From Streptomyces halobius (GTDB lineage: Bacteria; Actinomycetota; Actinomycetes; Streptomycetales; Streptomycetaceae), in contig NZ_CP086322.1 of NCBI RefSeq assembly GCF_023277745.1, positions 6,510,001 to 6,574,000 on the forward strand: 64,000 bases of DNA, read 5' to 3'. Below the pieces are notes generated by a model. The model was not told the DNA's origin and ran no database searches. It worked only from the letters and a program-made list of their open reading frames with translations. Numbering within the stretch: position 1 is the stretch's first letter; every line of letters begins with the position of its first letter. Shown here one piece after another: positions 57,422 through 64,000 of the stretch. Made by a program: the position numbers and the translations under genes.

Positions 57422-58363
57422 TCAGGACGTAGCGGGCGGGGGGAAGTCGTAACGGACGTCCGTGAGTTGTTCCGAGGCGGTCCACAGCCGCTCGGAGATC
57501 GAGTCGTTCTTCGTCCACGGCGCGCGGAAGGACGAGGCGGGGGCGCCGCGCAGGCCGTTGCGCGGGCCGATGAAGGAGTCCGGTTTCATGTGCGGGGCGG
57601 TGGCCGCGCAGAGGGTGCCCAGCGCGCCGGCCTCCGGGGACTGGGCGATGAGGCGGTTGCCGAGCTCCATGACCCGTTCGGCGGACCGGCGGCCCTCCAT
57701 CCGGGGGCCTGTGGCCTGCAGATTCGTGGCGGCGTAGCCGGGGTGTGAGGCGGCCGCGATGACGTGCGAACCGGCCGCTGCCAGTCGCCGGGTCAATTCA
57801 TGAACAAAGAGCAGATTTGCGCTTTTCGACCGCCCGTAGGCGGTCCAACGCCCGTATTTGCGCACGCTGTTGAGGTCTTCGAGAGCAACGTTGGCGATGG
57901 CGTGCATCATGCTGGAGACGGTGACGACACGCGCTCCGGGGGTGGCCAGAAGCCTGGGCAACAGCAGCCCGGTCAGCGCGAAGTGTCCGAGGTGGTTGGT
58001 GCCGAACTGCATCTCGAAGCCGTCGGCGGTGGTGCGGTACGGCAGCGCCATCACGCCCGCGTTGTTGACGAGCAGGTCGAGGCGGTCACCGTCGAAGTCG
58101 TCGAGGGCGGCGGCGAAGTCCCGTACGGACGACAGGTCGGCCAGGTCGAGCGGCCGCACCTCGGCCTCGGCGGTGGGGACTTCGGAACGCAGCCGCTCCA
58201 AGGCGGCGGCACCGCGCGTCTCATTGCGGCAGGCCAGCAGCACGCGGGCGCCGCGCCGCGCCAGTTCGCGCGCGGTGACATAGCCGATGCCGCTGTTGGC
58301 GCCCGTGACGACTGCCGAGCGGCCGGTCTGGTCGGGAATGTGGCTGGTGTTCCACCGGGTCAC
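57422..58363 (-). CDS. Short-chain dehydrogenase/reductase
   Basis: 313 residues from a GTG with GGAGGAG seven bases upstream. TGANSGIG (NAD(P) binding), NNAG, active-site Ser (SSM) and YGRSKSAN (Tyr-xxx-Lys) are all present. The C-terminal region is long, as in the retinol-dehydrogenase/WW-domain-oxidoreductase-like group. Substrate unknown. It precedes a palindrome-rich gap that separates it from the nitrite reductase operon. Confidence 0.93.
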   Translation of the reverse strand: MTRWNTSHIPDQTGRSAVVTGANSGIGYVTARELARRGARVLLACRNETRGAAALERLRSEVPTAEAEVRPLDLADLSSVRDFAAALDDFDGDRLDLLVNNAGVMALPYRTTADGFEMQFGTNHLGHFALTGLLLPRLLATPGARVVTVSSMMHAIANVALEDLNSVRKYGRWTAYGRSKSANLLFVHELTRRLAAAGSHVIAAASHPGYAATNLQATGPRMEGRRSAERVMELGNRLIAQSPEAGALGTLCAATAPHMKPDSFIGPRNGLRGAPASSFRAPWTKNDSISERLWTASEQLTDVRYDFPPPATS

Positions 58364-58457
58364 GCCTGCACTCCTCCGTGGGGGGAGTGCCAGGGTATCC
58401 CCGAGGGGAGGGCGAGTCGGCGGTGGTCGGCTCTTCGGGGTGCCGGTCAGCGGGGCG

Positions 58458-58541
58458 GCAACCCTTAGGGGGGCCGTCAGGGGGATCCCTTAGGGGCGGG
58501 CGGTCGGATCCCCTAAGGGTTGCAAGGGCCCCTTGCAGGCC
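58458..58541. repeat. Palindromic CCCTTAGGGG element with dispersed repeat, copy B
   Basis: GCAACCCTTAGGGG (58458-58471) and CCCCTAAGGGTTGC (58510-58523) are exact reverse complements; a further CCCTTAGGGG lies between them (58487-58496). The right-hand arm begins the 27-bp core (58515-58541) shared with 6754-6780, and includes a second hairpin, GCAAGGG-CCCCTTGC. The structure suggests a REP-like element or terminator downstream of nirD. Confidence 0.75.
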
Positions 58542-58661
58542 CCAACGCGGCCGGGCGGGACGGTATTCCCCGATTTCCCGGCCACCCCCTTCCCTGCCAC
58601 CACCCCTCCCGGCCGCCCCCGGCCGCCCCCGGCCGTTACGCCTCCCAGCCGTTACGCCTCC

Positions 58662-58709
58662 CGGCCGTCATCCCGCCCGGCCGTCATCCCGCCCGGCCGT
58701 CATCCCGCC
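58662..58709 (+). repeat. Three perfect 16-bp tandem repeats
   Basis: The unit CGGCCGTCATCCCGCC occurs three times without change, preceded by two copies of CCGTTACGCCTCC. Located between the palindromic element and the nirD stop. Non-coding. Confidence 0.9.
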
Positions 58710-58734
58710 CGGCGTCCCCCCCCGGCCGTCACAC

Positions 58735-59187
58735 TCAACGAACCCGCACCTGATACGCCCGGACCGAGACCGACGGGTCGTCCAGGCACTCCCCGGTCGC
58801 CAGGTCGAAACGCTGCTTGAGCAGCGGTGATGCCACGAACGGGCGGTCGGCGGCGGATCCCGTCAGGCCGCGGGAGAGGACATACGCGCCGGTGAACGGA
58901 TCGCGGTTGGCGATCGCGTACGCACGGCCGGCGCGGTCGACGAACAGCGCGATCTGTTCACCGTCCGGGAGCAGGGCGGCGACGCCGCGCCCCGGCGTGA
59001 GGTCGTCCAGCGCGCAGACCGCGAACCAGCCCTCGGGGCCGAAGACCTCGACCGTGGAGGTGGCGTCCGGGGCAAGCGGGGCGTGGGCGCCCGTAGCGGA
59101 TCCCGTAGCGGCATGAGAAGACCCCTTCGCGGCATCAGGGGCCGCTGCGTCAGAGGTCAGTGCGTCAGAGGTCGGTGCGGTGGTCAT
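58735..59187 (-). CDS. nirD: Nitrite reductase (NADH) small subunit
   Basis: 150 residues; the ATG shares one base with the nirB stop (TGATG). After an Ala/Ser/Thr-rich leader the Rieske-like fold is VEVFGPEGWFAVCALDDLTPGRGVAALLPDGEQIALFVDRAGRAYAIANRDPFTGAYVLSRGLTG. It has no cluster-binding CxH/CxxH, which is normal for NirD. It partners with NirB in assimilatory reduction of nitrite to ammonium. Confidence 0.95.
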   Translation of the reverse strand: MTTAPTSDALTSDAAAPDAAKGSSHAATGSATGAHAPLAPDATSTVEVFGPEGWFAVCALDDLTPGRGVAALLPDGEQIALFVDRAGRAYAIANRDPFTGAYVLSRGLTGSAADRPFVASPLLKQRFDLATGECLDDPSVSVRAYQVRVR

Positions 59188-61817
59188 CAGGCGGAGGTCC
59201 CTTCCAGGGTGCGAACGGGCAGGGTCGGGCCGGCCAGCACCGTCAGGTCCGGCTTGACCTGGTCGCGCTCCGGCACGAACCGGACCGACGGGTCCGGGGC
59301 GTCGGGCGCGTTGACGAAGGAGACGAAGCGGGCCAGCCGGTCGGGATCGGCGAGCGTTTCGGCCCATTCGTCGCGGTAGTTGGTGACATGCGCGGCCATC
59401 AGGGACTCCAGCTCGTCGCACAGTCCCAGCGAGTCGTGGACGACGACGTCCCGTACGTGGTCGAGGCCGCCCTCGATCCGCTCCAGCCAGGCGGAGGTGC
59501 GCTCCAGCCGGTCGGCGGTACGGATGTAGAACATCAGGAACCGGTCGATGAGGCGGATCAGCTCGCCGTCGGAGAGGTCCTGGGCGAGCAGGTCGGCGTG
59601 GCGTGGATCGGCGCCGCCGTTGCCGCCGACGTACAGGTTCCAGCCGTTCGACGTGGCGATGACGCCGAAGTCCTTGCCGCGCGCCTCCGCGCATTCGCGG
59701 GCGCAGCCGGAGACCGCGGACTTCAGCTTGTGCGGCGAGCGCAGGCCCCGGTAGCGCAGCTCCAGGTCGATGGCCATCCGGACGGAGTCCTGGACGCCGT
59801 AGCGGCACCAGGTCTGCCCGACGCAGGACTTCACCGTGCGCAGTGCCTTGCCGTAGGCGTGTCCCGACTCGAAGCCGGCGTCCACCAGGCGGGTCCAGAT
59901 CCGCGGGAGCTGGTCGACCCGGGCGCCGAACAGGTCGATCCGCTGACCTCCGGTGATCTTGGTGTAGAGGCCGAAGTCACGGGCCACCTCACCGATGACG
60001 ATCAGCTTCTCCGGGGTGATCTCACCGCCGGGGATCCGCGGCACGATCGAGTACGAGCCGTTCTTCTGCAGGTTGGCGAGGAAGTGGTCGTTGGTGTCCT
60101 GGAGGGCGGCCTGCTCCCCGTGGAGGACATAGCCGTCGGCGCCGACGGTGGGCGCGAGGGAGGCGATGATCGAGCCGACGGTGGGCTTGCAGATCTCGCA
60201 GCCGTCGCCGTCCCTGGCCTCCGGGCGGCCGTGCGAGTCCAGCAGCTCGGCGAAGGTGGTCAGCCGCAGGGTACGGACGACCTCGTAGAGCTCGGCGCGG
60301 GTGTGCGGGAAGCAGCCGCACAGGCCCTTGTCGACGGTGACACCGCTGGCCTCCAGCTCGTCGTTGACCAGGGTGGTGAGCGCCTTGACGCAGGAGCCGC
60401 ATCCGGTGCCGGCCTTGGTGCACTTCTTGACCTCGGGCACGGTGCCGCAGGAGTGCTCGGTGACCGCGGAGCGGATCGCGCCCTTGGTGACGTTGTGGCA
60501 GTTGCAGATCACGGCGTCGTCCGGGAGGGCGGACGGGCCGAGGGCGACGGGCCCGCCGGTCCCGGCGGGGAGTACCAGCTGTTCCGGGGCGAGCGGGGGC
60601 ACGCTGCCGGTCAGCGGGCGCAGCATGCCGTACGCCTCGGCGTCGCCGACCAGCACACCGCCGAGCAGCTCGCCCTCGGAGCCGATGACCAGCTTCTTGT
60701 AGACGCCGCTGCGGGAGTCCGCGTAGACGACGTCGAGGCACCCTTCGGTGGTGCCGTGCGCGTCGCCGAAGGAGGCGACGTCCACGCCGAGCAGCTTGAG
60801 CTTGGTGGAGAGGTCGGCGCCGGTGAAGTCGCTCTCCTGCCCGGCGATGGTGTCGGCGGCCGTGCGGGCCATGTCGTAGCCCGGTGCGACCAGGCCGTAG
60901 ACCCGGCCGTCGACCGCCAGCGCGCATTCGCCGATCGCGTAGACGGCGGGGTCGCTGGTGCGGCACTGCTCGTCGATGGTGATACCGCCCCGCTCGCCGA
61001 CCGTGAGGCCGCAGTCCCGGGCGAGCTGGTCGCGGGGGCGGACACCGGCGGAGAAGATCACGAGGTCGGTGTCGACCCGAGAGCCGTCGGAGAGTTCCAT
61101 GGCGGTGACCGCGCCGCCGTCGCCCGCGACGATCTCCTTGCCGCCGACGCCGGTGTGCACCTCAAGGCCCATGTCCTCGACGGTGCGGCGCAGCGCGGCG
61201 CCGCCGCCCTCGTCGACCTGGAGGGCCATCAGCCGCGGGTTGAACTCCACGATGTGGGTCCGCAGCCCGAGTCCCTTGAGCGCGCCGGCCGCCTCCAGGC
61301 CGAGCAGTCCGCCGCCGACGACGACACCGGTGCCGGAGTTCTTGGCGTACTCCTCGATGGCGAGCAGGTCCTCGATGGTGCGGTAGACGAAGCAGCCCGT
61401 GCTGTCCTTGCCGGGCACCGGCGGAACGAACGGGTAGGAGCCGGTGGCCAGCACCAGGGTGTCGTAGCGGACGGTCAGGCCGGAGCGCGCGGTCACCGTG
61501 CGGGTGTCGCGGTCGATCGTGGTGGCCGGGTCGCCCAGGTGCAGTTCGATGCCGTGCCGGGCCATGAAGCCGGACTCGGTGAGGCTCAGTTCGTCCGGGG
61601 TGCGGCCGGCGAAGTACGACGTCAGCTGGACGCGGTCGTAGGCCGGACGGGGCTCCTCGCAGAGCACGACCACCCGCGCGCGCTCGGTGACGCCGCGGTC
61701 GGTGAGCTCCTCAAGGAAGCGCTGGCCGACCATGCCGTGTCCGACGAGCACGATGGTGGGGCGGGCGGGGGTGGCGCCCGGGGTGGTGTTCTGGTGCGGG
61801 GTGGCGGCTGCGGCCAT
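59187..61817 (-). CDS. nirB: Nitrite reductase (NADH) large subunit
   Basis: 876 residues. FAD/NAD domain (VLVGHGMVGQRFLEEL), BFD-like [2Fe-2S] region CNCHNVTKGAI...CTKAGTGCGSC, second cluster segment CGCFPHTR...CEICKPT, ferredoxin-like siroheme half-domain and the 4Fe-4S/siroheme ligands CVGQTWC (C-x5-C) and GCARECAEA (C-x3-C). Catalyses six-electron reduction of nitrite to ammonium. GGAGGC is eight bases upstream of the ATG. The stop overlaps nirD, and the FAD oxidoreductase gene ends two bases upstream. Confidence 0.97.
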   Translation of the reverse strand: MAAAATPHQNTTPGATPARPTIVLVGHGMVGQRFLEELTDRGVTERARVVVLCEEPRPAYDRVQLTSYFAGRTPDELSLTESGFMARHGIELHLGDPATTIDRDTRTVTARSGLTVRYDTLVLATGSYPFVPPVPGKDSTGCFVYRTIEDLLAIEEYAKNSGTGVVVGGGLLGLEAAGALKGLGLRTHIVEFNPRLMALQVDEGGGAALRRTVEDMGLEVHTGVGGKEIVAGDGGAVTAMELSDGSRVDTDLVIFSAGVRPRDQLARDCGLTVGERGGITIDEQCRTSDPAVYAIGECALAVDGRVYGLVAPGYDMARTAADTIAGQESDFTGADLSTKLKLLGVDVASFGDAHGTTEGCLDVVYADSRSGVYKKLVIGSEGELLGGVLVGDAEAYGMLRPLTGSVPPLAPEQLVLPAGTGGPVALGPSALPDDAVICNCHNVTKGAIRSAVTEHSCGTVPEVKKCTKAGTGCGSCVKALTTLVNDELEASGVTVDKGLCGCFPHTRAELYEVVRTLRLTTFAELLDSHGRPEARDGDGCEICKPTVGSIIASLAPTVGADGYVLHGEQAALQDTNDHFLANLQKNGSYSIVPRIPGGEITPEKLIVIGEVARDFGLYTKITGGQRIDLFGARVDQLPRIWTRLVDAGFESGHAYGKALRTVKSCVGQTWCRYGVQDSVRMAIDLELRYRGLRSPHKLKSAVSGCARECAEARGKDFGVIATSNGWNLYVGGNGGADPRHADLLAQDLSDGELIRLIDRFLMFYIRTADRLERTSAWLERIEGGLDHVRDVVVHDSLGLCDELESLMAAHVTNYRDEWAETLADPDRLARFVSFVNAPDAPDPSVRFVPERDQVKPDLTVLAGPTLPVRTLEGTSA

Positions 61818-61819
61818 GA

Positions 61820-63280
61820 TCAGAAGCCTCCATCGGTGGTGAGCAGGTGGAGCAGGGGGGCTGTGGGGAGCGGCTCATCGCCCTCCCAGGTGCGGGCGAG
61901 CGCGCCGACAGTGCCGAGATCGCCGAGGAGGATGCCGCCGACCAGCCGGTCTCCGCGCACGACGACCTTGCGATAGGACGTCCGGGTGGCATCGGAGAGG
62001 CGGACGACGTCGTCGCCGGGGAGCGGGGTGGTCTCGCCGAAGGCGGCGAGGTCGAAGGGAAACGAGGGGTGGTTGGTGGGGGATGTTGACGCGGGGGCCT
62101 CCTGGGAGGCCAGGGTCAGCCGGGTCAGGGCGCGGGTGCCGGTGTACGGGGCGGTGCCGGACGTCACGGGTGTGTTCGGCCCGGACGGCGCTTCGGTCAG
62201 TGCGTGGGGCAGTACGCGGGCGAGCGCGTCGGCCTGTTCCTGGGCGGCGCCCGCCAGCCCGTAGACGGTCCCGTTGTGCTCGGCGCAGTCACCGATGGCG
62301 AAGATACGCGGATCGCTGGTGCGCAGGGTGTCGTCCACGCGGACGCCGCGGCCGACGTCCAGACCGGCGGCCTGGGCGAGCCCGGTGCGCGGCCGGACAC
62401 CGCAGGCGAGGACCACCAGCTCGGCGTCCAGGCGGAAGCCGTCGGCGAGCTCCACGGCGCGTACGGCGCGGGGCGCGGGGGCGGCGGACGACGCTTTCGC
62501 CGACTCCGACCTCGACTCCGGTGTCGATGCCGAAGCCGGCTCCGACGCCGATTCCCACTCCGGCGCCTGCTGCCGCGGACCGGTCCCGATCCCTCGTACG
62601 CGGCACTCGGTGTGCACCTCGATGCCGAGCGCGGCCATGTGCTTTCCGAGCAGCTCCGCGGCATCCGCATCCAGGTGACGCTCCATCAGGTGTTCGCCCT
62701 GGTGCGCCAGGACGACCTGGGCGCCGCGCCCGGCCAGCGCGCGGGCCGCGGAGACCCCGAGCAGCCCGCCGCCGATCACCACGACCGGTGCGCCGGGACG
62801 TACCGCGGCGGCCAGTGCCTGGCAGTCGTCCATGGTGCGGAAGGGGTGCACACCGTCCGGGAGATCACCACCGCCGGCGGTGAAGAGCCCACGGAGCGGG
62901 GGCAGCACCGGGTTGGCCCCGGTGGCCAGCACGAGGAGGTCGTACGGAATGTCCTGACCGTCGTCGCACAGCACCCGCCGGGTGTCCCGGTCGATACGGA
63001 CCGCCCGGACACCGCTCATCCGGCGCGCTCCGCTGCCGGGCGCGGGCAGCTCGATGACCTCCGGCGCGTAGCGGCCCGCGAGGACCTCGGCGAGCAGCAC
63101 ACGGTTGTACGGCGGGTGCGGCTCCTCGCCGATGACGGTGACGGAGAGGGGGGCGGTGACCGCGTTGGCCACGGCGGCGCCGGAGCCTGCCGGGGCGGCG
63201 GGCGCGGCGGTCAGCTGGCGGGCGAGCCGGGCACCGGCCATCCCGCCGCCGATCACCACCACTCGCGTTGTCGGAGTCAT
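61820..63280 (-). CDS. FAD-dependent NAD(P)/nitrite reductase-type oxidoreductase
   Basis: 486 residues. FAD site VVVIGGGMAGARLARQL, NAD site VVIGGGLLGVSAARALAGRGAQVVL, and the FAD-contact IFAIGDCAEH. It resembles the N-terminal oxidoreductase half of NirB, without the siroheme part. A low-complexity Ser/Glu/Ala insertion (about residues 245-275) is unusual. It is first in the nir operon, two bases ahead of nirB. It may feed electrons to nitrite or nitrate reductase (NasC-like role), an inference from context. Confidence 0.88.
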   Translation of the reverse strand: MTPTTRVVVIGGGMAGARLARQLTAAPAAPAGSGAAVANAVTAPLSVTVIGEEPHPPYNRVLLAEVLAGRYAPEVIELPAPGSGARRMSGVRAVRIDRDTRRVLCDDGQDIPYDLLVLATGANPVLPPLRGLFTAGGGDLPDGVHPFRTMDDCQALAAAVRPGAPVVVIGGGLLGVSAARALAGRGAQVVLAHQGEHLMERHLDADAAELLGKHMAALGIEVHTECRVRGIGTGPRQQAPEWESASEPASASTPESRSESAKASSAAPAPRAVRAVELADGFRLDAELVVLACGVRPRTGLAQAAGLDVGRGVRVDDTLRTSDPRIFAIGDCAEHNGTVYGLAGAAQEQADALARVLPHALTEAPSGPNTPVTSGTAPYTGTRALTRLTLASQEAPASTSPTNHPSFPFDLAAFGETTPLPGDDVVRLSDATRTSYRKVVVRGDRLVGGILLGDLGTVGALARTWEGDEPLPTAPLLHLLTTDGGF

Positions 63281-63490
63281 GCTCGTCAGCCTGCGTCGCG
63301 GCTGTTACCCGCCCGCATCCCCCCTGTTTCCCCCGCGGAACGCTGCGCTCAGCGAGGCGGTGACCGGTGTGTGAGGGCGGGGCGCGAGTGCGCACCGAGG
63401 AGCATGAGCACGGATGAGTACGCGTACTCCTGCGGCTGGTGACCTGCACGGCCACCATAGGCCCATGCGCAGACGTACGCACAGAGCCCC

Positions 63491-63961
63491 ATGGCGGCCG
63501 CCGCCGTCCTGGCCGCCGCCGTACCGGTCGCGACGTGGGGACTGGTCGGGCAGAACGACGACCGGGGCCTGCCCTCGTACCGGCTGGACCATGCCGTTGC
63601 GCCCCTGGACATCCCGGCCGGTCCGGACATCAAGATCGGTGTGGCCGCTCTGCTGCTCGCCGGTGCCGCCGGGGTCCTGCTGGCTCGTGCCTCGCACCGC
63701 GGGACCTTCGCACCCCGGGGGTGGCAGGTCCTGGGGCCGCTGATCATGGCGGGGCTGATGATCGGCTTCGGATGGCGGGTGCTGACCGCCGGGGTGGTGG
63801 GCGCCGACATCGGGGCCGGCCTGGTGATCATGTTCGGTGGCCCGGTGGTGGCCGGGCTGCTGCTGTGGGCGGTGGGCCGCGGGGTCTGGCTGGCGCGGCA
63901 TCGCGACGGAGACGGTGGCGACCGCGGCCCGCGGACCAGGGTCGCTCCCGGGGGCGCATAG
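63491..63961 (+). CDS. Hypothetical membrane protein
   Basis: 156 residues with three or four hydrophobic helices (AAAAVLAAAVPVATWGLV, IGVAALLLAGAAGVLLA, LGPLIMAGLMIGFGWRVLTAGVV, IGAGLVIMFGGPVVAGLLLWAVG). No known domain recognised. Divergent from the nitrite reductase operon. The ATG at 63465 is out of frame, so 63491 is used; it has no ribosome-binding site, and this lowers certainty. Confidence 0.6.
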   Translation: MAAAAVLAAAVPVATWGLVGQNDDRGLPSYRLDHAVAPLDIPAGPDIKIGVAALLLAGAAGVLLARASHRGTFAPRGWQVLGPLIMAGLMIGFGWRVLTAGVVGADIGAGLVIMFGGPVVAGLLLWAVGRGVWLARHRDGDGGDRGPRTRVAPGGA

Positions 63962-64000
63962 GGCTCTGGGGCCTGAAGGAGTCACGGGGGCTGAGGGAGT

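Noticed and set aside
59160..61976. 938-codon rightward frame opposite nirB
   Set aside because: Antisense to nirB, which has all cluster and cofactor motifs.

Overview
The window is high-G+C actinobacterial chromosome, almost certainly Streptomyces. Evidence seen in the sequence: very high third-position G+C, GTG starts, tightly packed genes, a complete conservon (cvnABCDEF), MmyB-type and SCO-style regulators, mycothiol-type and type VII-associated proteins. The housekeeping order (ybeY end, hemolysin/CBS gene, era, leuA, recO, uppS, zur/znu, glyS, dus, ppdK, nirBD) resembles a Streptomyces core-chromosome arm; that comparison is from memory, not from a search.

Layout. 1-6.4 kb: end of ybeY, a CNNM/CorC-type membrane protein, a small lipoprotein, a divergent DHA2 exporter/MmyB regulator pair, a catalytically dead cytidine-deaminase-fold protein and era; the last 72 bp of era are duplicated just downstream. 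6.8-11.3 kb: GH1 glycosidase plus MFS sugar transporter (leaderless promoter), and a protealysin-like M4 peptidase with its emfourin inhibitor. 11.4-14.4 kb: leuA with a leucine-rich leader peptide, and a TerB-like zinc-ribbon protein. 14.5-19.9 kb: a six-gene conservon transcribed leftwards. 20.2-26.9 kb: recO, uppS, the zur-regulated znuA-znuC-znuB-zur zinc-uptake operon with a Zur box, and glyS. 27.1-35.1 kb: TetR and aldo/keto reductase with a perfect operator palindrome, a second DHA2/MmyB pair, a third DHA2 exporter, dus and a MarR regulator. 35.6-38.4 kb: ppdK with a textbook terminator. 38.8-39.8 kb: an ArsR-type regulator.

39.9-51.6 kb is accessory. It begins with a cluster of decayed genes (TauD dioxygenase, DUF397 protein, XRE/DUF5753 regulator, HATPase, an immunity-like gene, a P-loop gene start) and continues into a leftward polymorphic-toxin operon: a YrhB/Imm35-like protein, a WXG100/ESX-like protein, a 2100-residue toxin (CpnT-like N-domain, low-complexity stalk, two papain-fold modules each with a Cys/His/Asp triad, and a C-terminal HxE...PC...C deaminase-like domain), and a 729-residue immunity protein ending in a SUKH-4-like domain. 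The adjacent order of secretion partner, toxin and immunity genes suggests a type VII-exported antibacterial toxin system.

51.8-64 kb: GNAT acetyltransferase, a frameshifted mycothiol-dependent enzyme, a KimA-like permease, an RDD protein, a short-chain dehydrogenase, a palindrome-rich intergenic element, and the assimilatory nitrite reductase operon (FAD oxidoreductase, nirB, nirD). No tRNA, rRNA, CRISPR array or intact transposase was recognised.
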